Assembly (NCBI GenBank): GCA_963772555.1
Contig: CAVYXQ010000008.1
Coordinates: forward strand, 62,001-126,000
From: Roseiarcus sp963772555
GTDB taxonomy: Bacteria; Pseudomonadota; Alphaproteobacteria; Rhizobiales; Beijerinckiaceae
Direction of reading: 5' to 3'
DNA: 64,000 nucleotides
Within the stretch, counting starts at the first letter, position 1. The number at the start of each line of letters is the position of its first letter. The translations under genes and the position numbers were made by a program. Positions 26,743-35,967 of this stretch are shown in pieces. The notes under the pieces are model-generated. The model did no database searches, had not been told where the DNA came from, and worked only from the letters and a program-made list of their open reading frames with translations.

Positions 26743-26940
26743 GTGCGAACGACACTGGCGCTCGACGACGTACTCGTGGCCAAGGCGCAGGCCTTCACTG
26801 GCCTGAAAGAGAAGTCGAGTCTCGTCCGCGAGGCGCTCAAGGCGCTCATCGAGCGGGAAAGCGCTCGGCGGTTGGCGCGGCTCGGCGGCAGCGAGCCCGA
26901 CTTGCAGCCGCCGCGTAGGCGTCGGCCGACGTCCTCATGA
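26743..26940 (+). CDS. vapB: VapB-type antitoxin
   Basis: The 65-residue protein opens with a ribbon-helix-helix-like segment (MRTTLALDDVLVAKAQAFTG, then KSSLVREALKALIERESARR) as in type II antitoxins paired with PIN toxins. The basic, Pro/Arg-rich tail would wrap the toxin. The GTG at 26743 is preceded by GAGGAGG. Its stop overlaps the toxin ATG (ATGA, 26937-26940), the usual coupling. The pair should autoregulate from its own promoter. Confidence 0.85.
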   Translation: MRTTLALDDVLVAKAQAFTGLKEKSSLVREALKALIERESARRLARLGGSEPDLQPPRRRRPTSS

Positions 26941-27308
26941 TCCTCGTCGACACGTCGGTCTGGGTCGATCATCTGCGGGCGGACAACACAGCGCTCGCCG
27001 CGCTGCTCGATGCTGGAAGGGTCTTCATCCATCCGTTCGTCATCGGCGAACTTGCCTTGGGCGCCCTGCGTCAGCGAGAAACGGTCCTGACGGCGCTCTC
27101 AGACCTGCCTCTCGCGATTGTCGCCACCGACCCGGAAGTCCTGATTTTCATTGAGCGTCACGCCCTGTTTGGACGCGGCGTCGGCTATGTCGACGCGCAT
27201 TTGCTTGCCTCCGCGCGCCTGACCGCCGGAGCGGCTCTGTGGACGAAGGACCGAAAGCTGCATAACGTCGCCGACGCTTTGGGTTTGGCGGCGGCGCCGC
27301 ACGCGTAG
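26937..27308 (+). CDS. vapC: VapC-type PIN-domain toxin
   Basis: The 123-residue PIN-domain protein has the acidic residues expected for a metal-dependent ribonuclease: MILVDTSVWVDHLR (Asp5), FVIGELALGAL (Glu), GRGVGYVDAHLLAS (Asp) and ALWTKDRKLH (Asp). VapC toxins cut tRNA or rRNA when freed from VapB. All key residues look intact, so the module should be functional. It sits between the degenerate trypsin-like gene and the large alpha-2-macroglobulin gene. Confidence 0.9.
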   Translation: MILVDTSVWVDHLRADNTALAALLDAGRVFIHPFVIGELALGALRQRETVLTALSDLPLAIVATDPEVLIFIERHALFGRGVGYVDAHLLASARLTAGAALWTKDRKLHNVADALGLAAAPHA

Positions 27309-27376
27309 GTCAGGACGATATCCCGCCTTCGCAAGACGCCGAAGCGCGGCTGCAAGTTGGATCGGGGCGAAAACAA

Positions 27377-30300
27377 ATGCTGCAGGCGCTTCGCTCAGTC
27401 GGCGTTTTTCTCTTGCTGCTGACGGCGGGCGTGGCGACGGCCGCGGAGGTCAGGCCCTACGCCCGCGAAGACATGGCGAGCGACGCCGTCCGCCTCGCCG
27501 AAACCCTGCACGCCGATGCGGCGAAGATCGGCGGCCAGACCCGCGGCAAGTCGCCTGCCGACCTGCGCAAGGCGGCGGAAGCCGCCGCCGCCGCGGCGAA
27601 ATTCGATTCGGCCGAGAAGCTCGCCGCCGCCGCCATCGTCGCCGAGCCGAAGGATCCAGGAAACTGGCTGACGCTGTCGGATATCGCCGCCGAGGCGGAC
27701 GACGCAAAGGCCGACAACCGCTACGATCTCGTCACGCAAGGCGCGACTGCGGCCTATGCGGCCTATGAGCGGTCGAAGACGCCCGAGGCTCAGGCCGCCG
27801 CGCTGGCAATCCTCGGCGACCTGCTGGCGCGCCATGAATTGTGGCGCCCGGCGCTCGATGCGCTGAAGGCCTCGCTCGACCGCCACGATTCCCTCGATGT
27901 CCGGAAGACCTACGAGGCCATGCGGGAGGAGCACGGCTTCCGCATTGTCGATTACAAGGTCGACAACGAATCCGCCTCGCCGCGCGTCTGCTTCAATTTT
28001 TCCGACCCCTTAGCGCGCAAGACCGATTTCTCGCCCTATGTCGCGGTCTCCGGCGCATCGAACACCGCCATTTCGAACGAGGAGCAGCAGCTTTGCGTCG
28101 AAGGCCTCAAGCACGGCGAGCGTTACGCGATTGTCTTGCGCGAAGGCCTGCCCTCTGCGGTCGGCGAGCAGCTGCTCAAATCGGCCGATTATCAAATCTA
28201 CGTCCGCGATCGCTCGCCGCAAGCGCATTTCGCCGGCAAGGCCTATGTGTTGCCGCGCCAGGGGCAGCAGGGCGCGCCGCTGGTCACGGTCAACACGTCT
28301 AAAGTGGCGATCGACGTCTATCGCATCGGCGACCGCAATCTGCTCGCAACGGTCAATCGCGACGATTTCCTGAAACCGGTCAACTCCTCGCGCGCCGAGG
28401 AAATCGAATCCCGGGACGGCGTCAAGCTCTGGAGCGGCTCGATGGAGGTGGCCGCCGAGCTCAACAAGGACGTGACGACGGACTTTCCCGTGCTTGACGC
28501 GGTCGGCTCGCCCCAGCCCGGAATCTACCTGATCACCGCGCGCCCGTGGAAAGAGAGGGCCGCCGACGCGGATCAAGGCGAGTCGCAGCAACTCGCGGCG
28601 CAATGGATGGTCGTCTCGGACCTCGGTCTCACCGCCATTTCCGGCGACGACGGCGTCCACGCGATGGCGCAGTCGCTCGGTTCCGCCGCGCCGCTCGCCG
28701 GCGTCGAGCTCAAGCTGGTGGCGCGCAACAACGAAGTGCTGGCGGCGAAGACGACCGGCGCCGACGGCCGAGTCGATTTCGATCCGGGCCTCGAGCGCGG
28801 CAAGGGCGGCGCGGCGCCTGGGCTCCTCGTCGCGACGCTCGGCAACGACTACAATTTCCTCAGCCTGACGCAAAACGCCTTCGATCTGACCGACCGCGGC
28901 GTCGGCGGACGCGACGCGCCGGACGGCCTCGACGCCTTCCTCTGCACCGAGCGGGGCGTCTACCGTTCGGGCGAGACGGTGTTTGCGACCGCGCTGCTGC
29001 GCGACGCGAAGGGCGTCGCGCAGAGCGGCGTGCCGCTGACGCTCGTCGTCAAGCGACCGGACGGGGTCGAGTACAAGCGCGCCACCCTCAGCGACGAGGG
29101 CCTCGGCGGGCGCGCCTATGCGGTCCCGCTGCTGCCGGGCTCGGCTCCGGGGAAATGGACGATCGAGGCCTACGCGGACCCGAAAGGCGACCCCATCGGC
29201 GAGGTCCAGTTCCTGCTCGAGGATTATATTCCCGAGCGGCTCGATTTCACCCTTCACGCCGCAAGGCCCTTCATCAATCCGGGCGAGCCGGTCGCGTTCT
29301 CGCTCGATGCGAAGTTCCTCTACGGCGCGCCCGCGAGCGGGCTCGACGTCGCCGGCGCAATCCGTCTCGAGGCGGTCGCGGACGGCGCCCTCAACGGCTA
29401 CCCCGGCTTTGTCGCCGGCCTCGCCGACGACGATTTCACCGCCGTCGAGAGCCAGTTCGCCGACAAGGTGCAGACCGACGCCAAGGGCCACGCCGATCTC
29501 TCGGAGGATCTGCCCGACGCGACCGCGACGCGACCGCTCGAAGCCAAGCTCATTGTCGATGTCGCCGAGCCCGGCGGCCGCACGGTCGAGCGCACGCTGA
29601 CCCTGCCGGTCCGGCCGAAGACGGCGATGATCGGGGTGAAGAAGGACTTCGACGATTCGCTCAGCGCCGGCGATTCCGCGACCTTCGAGGCGATCGCCGT
29701 CGCCCCGGACGGCTCGCGCGTCGCCCGAAAGGGGGCCGAGTGGTCGCTCTACCGGGTGACGAGCGACTATCAATGGTTCAACGTCGACGGCCGCTGGAGC
29801 TTCGAGCCGGTGAAGTCGTCGAAGCGGGTGGCCAGCGGAACGATCGACATCGGCGCGGACGCGGCGGTCAAGTTCTTGGCGCCCGTGGGCTGGGGCGCGC
29901 ATCGGTTCGAGGTCAAGACGCTCGACGGCGAGGAGACGAGCTTTGCCTTCGACGTCGGCTGGTCGGGCACGGCGAGCGCCGACACGCCCGACAATGTGGT
30001 CGTCACGCTCGACAAGACGAATTACGCGCCGGGGGACGAGGCGAAGCTTCGCATCCAGTCCGCCTTTGCCGGCAAGGCGACGGTGGCGCTGATCGGCGAC
30101 CGGGTCGAGCGCTTTGTCGATATCGATCTCGCCGCCGGCGACACCGTCGTGCCGTTCGCGGTCGGATCCGACTGGGGCCCGGGCGCCTACGCGGTCGCGC
30201 TGACGCATCGGCCGCTGGACGTGGCGGGGAAGCGCATGCCGGGGCGGGCGATCGGCGTCGCCTGGTTCGCCATCGCCGGCGATTCCCACAAGCTCGACAT

Positions 30301-32620
30301 CACGCTCGCCGCCCCGTCGCTGGCGAAGCCGCGCGAGCCCATGTCCGTGCCGGTCACGGTCGCCGGTCTCTCGCCGGGGGAGGAGGCGCGCGTGACCGTG
30401 TCGGCGGTCGACATCGGCATTCTCAACCTGACCGGCTTCAAGACGCCGGACCCGGCCGGCTATTTCTTCGGCCAGCGCAAGCTGCCCGAGGAGATTCGTG
30501 ACCTCTGGGGCATGCTGATCGACGGCATGCAGGGCGCCGCCGGCGCGATCCACACTGGCGGCGATACCGGAGGCAATCTCGAAGGCAATCTCCCGACCCA
30601 GGCGCCGCTGGCGCTCTTTTCCGGCGTCGTCAGGCTCGACGATCAGGGCAGGGCGACGGTCACCTTCGATCTGCCCGCGTTCAACGGCTCGGTCAGGCTT
30701 GCGGCCGTCGCCTGGTCGAAGACCAAGGTCGGCTCGGCGGAAGCCGATGTCGTGGTGCGCGATCCGATCGTCGTCTCCGCAACGCTTCCGCGCTTCCTCG
30801 ACGTCGGCGACCGCTCGCAGATGCACGTCGAGATCGACAACGTCGAGGGCGAGCCCGGCGACTACACGCTCGACCTCGACCTTCACGGGCCGTTGTCGGC
30901 GGACGCCGATGCAATGCGCAAGACCCTGCGGCTCGAGGCGCATCAGCGCCAGGCGGTGGCGATGCCGATCGCCGCCGCCGGCGTCGGCGCCGCCGATCTC
31001 GATCTGAGGCTCACCGGGCCGCAGACCGACCAGGCGCAGCATTTCAGGCTCGGGATCGAATCCGGCGCCCCCGACGTCTACCGCCGGAGCGTGACGCCGT
31101 TCGCCGCCGGCGCGACGCAGACGATCTCCGGCGATCTTCTGGCCGACTTAATCCCCGGCTCCGGCGCCATCGCCGTCTCGGCATCGCCGTTCGGGGCCCT
31201 CGATGCGCCGGCGCTGCTGGCGGCGCTCGACCGCTATCCTTACGGCTGTTCGGAGCAGACGGTGAGCCGCGCCCTGCCGCTTCTCTACGCCAATCGCCTC
31301 GCCTCGATCGAAGATCTCGACATCGATCCCGACCTCGATGGTCGGGTGAAACAGGCGATCGAGCGGGAGCTCAGCCGTCAGAGCGCCAGCGGCGCCTTCG
31401 GCATGTGGTCCGCCGACACGGGCGATGACGACCCCTGGCTCGACGCCTTCGTCACCGACTTTCTGACGCGGGCCCGCGAACGCAATTTCGTCGTGCCCGA
31501 GCTTGCCTTCGATCAGGCGCTCGATCTCTTGCGCAACACGGTTGTCAACGCGCCAGAGCCCAACAAGGACAATGCCGCGGCGATCGCCTACGCGCTCTAT
31601 GTGCTCGCCCGCAATGGCCGGCCGGTGATCGGCGATCTTCGTTATCTGACCGACGCCAAGATCGAAGCCTTCGCTTCGCCGCTCGCCAAGGCGCAACTCG
31701 CCGCGGCGCTGGCGATGCTCGGCGACCAGGCGCGCGCCGGCAGGGCGTTCGGCGCCGCGCTGGCGGCGCTCGAAGCCGAACGGGACCAGGGTGTATCCCG
31801 TCCCGACTACGGCTCGCTGCTGCGCGATGCGGCCGGGGTTCTGGCGCTGATCGCCGAGGCGAACCTGGCGGGGGGCGAGATGCCGCCGGACGCCTTGGCC
31901 CGCGCGGGGGCCATGCTCGAGGCAGCGCGAAACGAGCGCAGCTTCACGAGCACGCAGGAAATGAACTGGATGGCGCTGGCCGCCGAGGCGCTCGCCGAGC
32001 ATGAGGCCCATGCGCATTTCACCGTCGACGGCCAGCTGGTCAAGGGCGCGCTGAACCGCCGCTGGAGCGGTCCGGCGCTGATCGGCAAGACGATCGCCGT
32101 CGCCAACGACGGCGAGAGCGCGGTTCAGCTCGTGACCAACGTCTCCGGCGCGCCGGTCGCGCCCGACCCTGCCGCCTCGCACGGCTATGCGATCGAGCGC
32201 ACGTTCTTCAAGCCCGACGGAAAGCAGATCGACGACCTGAAGAGCCTCAGCCAGAACGAGCGCGTCGTCGTCGTGCTGAAGGTGACCGAATCGGAGGCGC
32301 GCTACGCCCGTCTGCTGATCGTCGACAAGCTGCCGGCGGGGCTCGAGATCGACAATCCCGCTCTGGTCGACGGCGGTTCGGTCGAGGCCTTCTCCTGGCT
32401 CTCGAGCGACGCGCCGACGCATGCCGAGTATCGCGACGACCGCTTTGTCGCGGTCTTCGACCGTAGGTCCGACCAGTCGGCCTTCCTCGACATCGCCTAC
32501 GTGGTCCGGGCCGTCGCGCCCGGTCATTACGTCTATCCGCCCGCGACCGCTGAGGACATGTACGATCCGGAACGCTACGGCCACACCGCGTTCGGCGAAA
32601 TCGAGGTGACGCCGAAGTGA
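27377..32620 (+). CDS. bacterial alpha-2-macroglobulin family protein
   Basis: The 1747-residue protein has a Sec signal peptide (LRSVGVFLLLLTAGVATAAE) and then the MG/bait/thioester architecture of bacterial alpha-2-macroglobulins. The thioester motif is YGCSEQT, with Cys1291 and Gln1294. A toroid-like domain follows. These proteins trap attacking proteases in the periplasm. Unlike E. coli YfhM there is no lipobox cysteine, so it should be soluble. pbpC follows after about 110 bp, the known genomic partner, which suggests a shared role in defending or repairing the envelope. Confidence 0.93.
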   Translation: MLQALRSVGVFLLLLTAGVATAAEVRPYAREDMASDAVRLAETLHADAAKIGGQTRGKSPADLRKAAEAAAAAAKFDSAEKLAAAAIVAEPKDPGNWLTLSDIAAEADDAKADNRYDLVTQGATAAYAAYERSKTPEAQAAALAILGDLLARHELWRPALDALKASLDRHDSLDVRKTYEAMREEHGFRIVDYKVDNESASPRVCFNFSDPLARKTDFSPYVAVSGASNTAISNEEQQLCVEGLKHGERYAIVLREGLPSAVGEQLLKSADYQIYVRDRSPQAHFAGKAYVLPRQGQQGAPLVTVNTSKVAIDVYRIGDRNLLATVNRDDFLKPVNSSRAEEIESRDGVKLWSGSMEVAAELNKDVTTDFPVLDAVGSPQPGIYLITARPWKERAADADQGESQQLAAQWMVVSDLGLTAISGDDGVHAMAQSLGSAAPLAGVELKLVARNNEVLAAKTTGADGRVDFDPGLERGKGGAAPGLLVATLGNDYNFLSLTQNAFDLTDRGVGGRDAPDGLDAFLCTERGVYRSGETVFATALLRDAKGVAQSGVPLTLVVKRPDGVEYKRATLSDEGLGGRAYAVPLLPGSAPGKWTIEAYADPKGDPIGEVQFLLEDYIPERLDFTLHAARPFINPGEPVAFSLDAKFLYGAPASGLDVAGAIRLEAVADGALNGYPGFVAGLADDDFTAVESQFADKVQTDAKGHADLSEDLPDATATRPLEAKLIVDVAEPGGRTVERTLTLPVRPKTAMIGVKKDFDDSLSAGDSATFEAIAVAPDGSRVARKGAEWSLYRVTSDYQWFNVDGRWSFEPVKSSKRVASGTIDIGADAAVKFLAPVGWGAHRFEVKTLDGEETSFAFDVGWSGTASADTPDNVVVTLDKTNYAPGDEAKLRIQSAFAGKATVALIGDRVERFVDIDLAAGDTVVPFAVGSDWGPGAYAVALTHRPLDVAGKRMPGRAIGVAWFAIAGDSHKLDITLAAPSLAKPREPMSVPVTVAGLSPGEEARVTVSAVDIGILNLTGFKTPDPAGYFFGQRKLPEEIRDLWGMLIDGMQGAAGAIHTGGDTGGNLEGNLPTQAPLALFSGVVRLDDQGRATVTFDLPAFNGSVRLAAVAWSKTKVGSAEADVVVRDPIVVSATLPRFLDVGDRSQMHVEIDNVEGEPGDYTLDLDLHGPLSADADAMRKTLRLEAHQRQAVAMPIAAAGVGAADLDLRLTGPQTDQAQHFRLGIESGAPDVYRRSVTPFAAGATQTISGDLLADLIPGSGAIAVSASPFGALDAPALLAALDRYPYGCSEQTVSRALPLLYANRLASIEDLDIDPDLDGRVKQAIERELSRQSASGAFGMWSADTGDDDPWLDAFVTDFLTRARERNFVVPELAFDQALDLLRNTVVNAPEPNKDNAAAIAYALYVLARNGRPVIGDLRYLTDAKIEAFASPLAKAQLAAALAMLGDQARAGRAFGAALAALEAERDQGVSRPDYGSLLRDAAGVLALIAEANLAGGEMPPDALARAGAMLEAARNERSFTSTQEMNWMALAAEALAEHEAHAHFTVDGQLVKGALNRRWSGPALIGKTIAVANDGESAVQLVTNVSGAPVAPDPAASHGYAIERTFFKPDGKQIDDLKSLSQNERVVVVLKVTESEARYARLLIVDKLPAGLEIDNPALVDGGSVEAFSWLSSDAPTHAEYRDDRFVAVFDRRSDQSAFLDIAYVVRAVAPGHYVYPPATAEDMYDPERYGHTAFGEIEVTPK

Positions 32621-32638
32621 GGCGACGTGCCCTCATCC

Positions 32639-32709
32639 GGCCCTTCGGGCCACCTTCTCCCGCAGGCGGGAGAAGGGACGGCGCCCCCTCTCCCGCTCGC
32701 GGGAGAGGG
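32639..32709. repeat. triple hairpin repeat between the A2M gene and pbpC
   Basis: GGCCC-TTC-GGGCC (32639-32651), CCTTCTCCCGC-AG-GCGGGAGAAGG (32653-32676) and CCCTCTCCCGC-TC-GCGGGAGAGGG (32686-32709) stand in tandem. The middle one has the same arms as the repeat at 14303. They may reduce read-through or stabilise the upstream mRNA. Confidence 0.8.
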
Positions 32710-32729
32710 CTGGGGTGAGGGGAAGCGAG

Positions 32730-34820
32730 ATGTGCAACAACCGCACTCTCCTCACGCTCGCCGCCCTGGCGCTCGTCCTCGCGGCAAGCCTCGCAGCGGC
32801 GCTCGTCTGGTCGCGCTACGCCGCGAGCCTCGGGCCGCTCGATCTTGAAGCGTCCCTTAAGGGCTCGACCCTGGTCGTCGACCGCGACGGCCGCCTGCTC
32901 AGGCCCTTCGCCCTGCCCGACGGGCGATGGCGGCTGCCGGCGACGACGCATGACGTCGATCCGCGCTATCTGGCGATGCTGGTGGCCTACGAGGACGGGC
33001 GGTTCGCCGAGCATGCCGGCGTCGACGGGCGCGCGCTTCTCCGCGCCGCGGGGCAGTGGCTGATCCATGGCCATGTCGTCTCCGGCGGCTCGACGCTGAC
33101 GATGCAGCTCGCCCGTCTGATCGAGCCGCGGCCCGAGCGCACGATCGCCGCCAAGCTGAGGCAGATCGCCCGCGCGCTGCAGATCGAGCGCGAAATCGGC
33201 AAGCGCGGCGTGCTCGACCGCTACCTGACGCTCGCTCCGTTCGGCGGCAATCTCGAGGGCGTGCGGGCGGCGTCGCTCGCCTGGTTCGGCAAGGAGCCGA
33301 TCAAGCTGACGGTCGCCGAGGCGGCTCTCCTCGTCGCCCTGCCGCAATCGCCGGAAGCGCGGCGGCCGGACCGCGCGCCGGAGGCGGCGCGCGCGGCGCG
33401 CGACCGCGTGCTCGACCGGATCGCCGCGCGGGGCATCGTCAGCGCTGACGACGCCGCCGCGGCGAAGCGCGAGCCCGTCCCGAAAGCGCGCAAGGCCTTC
33501 CCCGAGCTTGCCGCGCACGCCGCCCAGGAAGCCGTCGCAGCCGACAGACAGGCGAAGGTCATCCGGCTCTCGATCGACGCCCGTCTGCAGGCGAAGCTCG
33601 AAGCCCTGGTGAAGGAGAGCGTCGCGCGACTCGGGCCGAAGCTCTCGGCGGCGGTCGTCGTCATCGACAACCGAAGCGGCGAGATCCGCGCCCGCGTCGG
33701 CGCGGCGGACGTCGACGATGCGGCGCGCGACGGCGCGATCGACATGTCGCGGTCGCCGCGGTCGCCCGGATCGGCGCTGAAGCCCTTCATCTACGCGCTC
33801 GCCTTCGAAGAGGGGCTCGCCCATCCCGAAACGGTGCTGTTCGACCGCCCGATGCGCTACGGCGCCTACGCGCCGCAGAACTTCGACCTCGGCTACCAGG
33901 GGACGGTGACCGCGCGCAAGGCGCTGCAGATGTCCTTAAACCTGCCGGCGATCGAGCTTCTGGCCGACGTCGGGCCGGCGACCTTCCTAGCGCGCCTGCA
34001 CGGCGCCGGGGCCGAGATCGCGCTGCCCAAGGATACGCCGGTCGGCCTCGCCATCGGGCTTGGCGGGCTCGGCGTCACCCTGACCGACATCGCCCGCCTT
34101 TATGCGGGCTTCGCCCGCGGCGGCGAAGCCCCGGCGCTGATCGAGCGGCTCGATGGCGCGGCCCCGGTCATCGGGCCGCGTCGCGTCACCGACCCTGTCG
34201 CCGCCTGGTACATCGCCGACATCCTGCGCGGCGCCGCCCCGCCGGCCAATGCGCTCAGCGGCCGCATCGCCTTCAAGACCGGCACCTCCTACGGCTTCCG
34301 CGACGCGCTCGCGGTCGGTTTCGACCGCGCTACGACGATCGGCGTTTGGGTTGGACGGCCCGACAACGGGCCGACGCCCGGCCTCATCGGCCGGCAGGTC
34401 GCGGCGCCGATCCTGTTCGACGCCTTCGAGCGACTGGGGCGCGATGTCGAGATCATCAAGCCGCCGAAAGGTGTGCTCGCCGCGAGCACGAGCGCCGCGC
34501 TGCCGCCGCCACTCCGTCATCTGCGCAAGGATGCGCCGAAGACCATGGCCGCGACCGCGTCGGCGGCGCTCAAGATCGCCTATCCGCCCGACGGCGCGCG
34601 GATCGACCTCGGCCTGAAAGAGGGCGAGCGCGACCAGGCGCTGGCGCTCAAGGCGCTCGGCGGCGCCCCGCCGTTCACCTGGTTCGTCAACGGCGAGCCG
34701 GTCGGCGAAGCCGACCTCCGCCGGCAATCCGCCTGGAAGCCGGACGGCGCAGGCTTCGCCCGGGTGTCGGTGGTCGACGCCAGGGGCGCGTCGGATGCGG
34801 TGGTGGTCAGGCTGCAGTGA
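32730..34820 (+). CDS. pbpC: penicillin-binding protein 1C (bifunctional)
   Basis: The 696-residue protein has an N-terminal membrane anchor. A GT51 glycosyltransferase domain follows (YEDGRFAEHAGVD, SGGSTLTMQLARL). The transpeptidase domain has the active-site tetrad SALK (Ser348), SLN and KTGTS. The BiPBP_C domain lies at the C-terminus. It polymerises and crosslinks peptidoglycan in the periplasm. ATG 32730 is preceded by GAGGGGAAG. The upstream neighbour encodes alpha-2-macroglobulin, as in other proteobacteria. Confidence 0.93.
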   Translation: MCNNRTLLTLAALALVLAASLAAALVWSRYAASLGPLDLEASLKGSTLVVDRDGRLLRPFALPDGRWRLPATTHDVDPRYLAMLVAYEDGRFAEHAGVDGRALLRAAGQWLIHGHVVSGGSTLTMQLARLIEPRPERTIAAKLRQIARALQIEREIGKRGVLDRYLTLAPFGGNLEGVRAASLAWFGKEPIKLTVAEAALLVALPQSPEARRPDRAPEAARAARDRVLDRIAARGIVSADDAAAAKREPVPKARKAFPELAAHAAQEAVAADRQAKVIRLSIDARLQAKLEALVKESVARLGPKLSAAVVVIDNRSGEIRARVGAADVDDAARDGAIDMSRSPRSPGSALKPFIYALAFEEGLAHPETVLFDRPMRYGAYAPQNFDLGYQGTVTARKALQMSLNLPAIELLADVGPATFLARLHGAGAEIALPKDTPVGLAIGLGGLGVTLTDIARLYAGFARGGEAPALIERLDGAAPVIGPRRVTDPVAAWYIADILRGAAPPANALSGRIAFKTGTSYGFRDALAVGFDRATTIGVWVGRPDNGPTPGLIGRQVAAPILFDAFERLGRDVEIIKPPKGVLAASTSAALPPPLRHLRKDAPKTMAATASAALKIAYPPDGARIDLGLKEGERDQALALKALGGAPPFTWFVNGEPVGEADLRRQSAWKPDGAGFARVSVVDARGASDAVVVRLQ

Positions 34821-34924
34821 AGGCGGTCGCAGCAGTCGGAAATGTCGTGTTCACACTGGGTGTGGGGCGCATCTCATATCAGTTGCGGCTTCGACGGTTC
34901 AAAGACGGCAACGAAGGCTTGCGC

Positions 34925-35866
34925 TCACCCCCGCTTCGCCGGCCATGCCGCGGTCAGCGCCCTCAGGGCGGCGACAAAGGCGATCGGCTGGTCGATCATC
35001 ACGTGGTGGCCAGCCTCGGGGATCTCGATGTAGGGCGAGCCGGACGGCAGCAGGCTCATCAGGTGCTCGGCGTCGACGGCGTGAAAAAGCTGCGACGCGG
35101 CGCCGCGGATGAGCGCGAGAGGGCAGCGCGCCCCGGCCACGATCGGAGCCGGGTCTATGCGGGTGAACTTCTCCCAGAAATGCGGGTCGAAGGAGAGCGC
35201 CCAGCCGGGCTTGCCCTCCGCGTCCGCCACCTCCCGCGCCGAACGCCGCGCGATCGCATCGAGAATGAAAAGGTTCTCGCAAGGCTGCGGCGGCGCGAGG
35301 CGAAAGCGCGCGACGATGGCCGAGAGCGAATGCTGCACCCGGCGCGCCCTGGTCGGCCGGGGCGGGGATGGCGGGCGGACGTTCTGCGGCGCGAAGAAAG
35401 GCGGATCGACCATCACTGCGCTTAAGATTTCGTCGCCGAAGTCGCGCGCCGCGCCCATCGCGACGCGACCGCCGAAGGAGTGCCCGACGACGACCGGCGG
35501 GCCGGCGTCGAACGCCCCCGCCGCGCGGCCGGCGTCCCTGGCTTCGCGCACGAACTGGTCGAAGAGGTAACGCTCGCGCCAGTCCGAGCGTCCCATGCCG
35601 GTGAAGGTCGGGGCGACGACCCGATGTGCGCCGGCGAAAAAGGGCGCGATGAACGACCACCAGTCGGCGTGCGCCGCGCCGCCGTGCAGCAGGATCAGCC
35701 CCGGCTTGCCGCGTTTGCCCCAGGCCAGCGTCTCGACCCGGGCGCCCTCGACGTCGACGAAGCTGCGCTCCGGCTCGTCCGACATCGCCCGCTCGAACCA
35801 GGCGGGCGCCGGCGGCTTCAGGCCGTGGAACGCCGCGAGCGGCGCCATGAGATGCTGATCGTTCAC
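34925..35866 (-). CDS. alpha/beta hydrolase
   Basis: The 313-residue protein has LILLHGGAAHADWWSFI (oxyanion loop), the nucleophile elbow VVGHSFGGRVAMG, and the catalytic His region PEAGHHVMIDQP near the C-terminus. The fold is an esterase/C-C hydrolase type. The substrate is unknown. The GTG at 35866 has AAGGGGGG at ideal distance, better than the ATG at 35848. It lies 101 bp downstream of the thiolase gene on the same strand, so a role in acyl-ester metabolism is possible. Confidence 0.85.
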   Translation of the reverse strand: MNDQHLMAPLAAFHGLKPPAPAWFERAMSDEPERSFVDVEGARVETLAWGKRGKPGLILLHGGAAHADWWSFIAPFFAGAHRVVAPTFTGMGRSDWRERYLFDQFVREARDAGRAAGAFDAGPPVVVGHSFGGRVAMGAARDFGDEILSAVMVDPPFFAPQNVRPPSPPRPTRARRVQHSLSAIVARFRLAPPQPCENLFILDAIARRSAREVADAEGKPGWALSFDPHFWEKFTRIDPAPIVAGARCPLALIRGAASQLFHAVDAEHLMSLLPSGSPYIEIPEAGHHVMIDQPIAFVAALRALTAAWPAKRG

Positions 35867-35967
35867 TGCGACCCCCCTTGCGCCGTCGCCCGCGTCTCTG
35901 TCGCCCTTCGCGGCCCCAGTGGTCAAACGCTTCAACCAAGAAGGGTTCGGAGCGGCGCGAAGGTCGC

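Noticed and set aside
28010..31042. A 1010-codon open frame on the strand opposite the alpha-2-macroglobulin gene
   Set aside because: High GC suppresses stop codons. The translation is Arg/Asp/Gly-rich without domains, while the opposite strand encodes a clear family protein.
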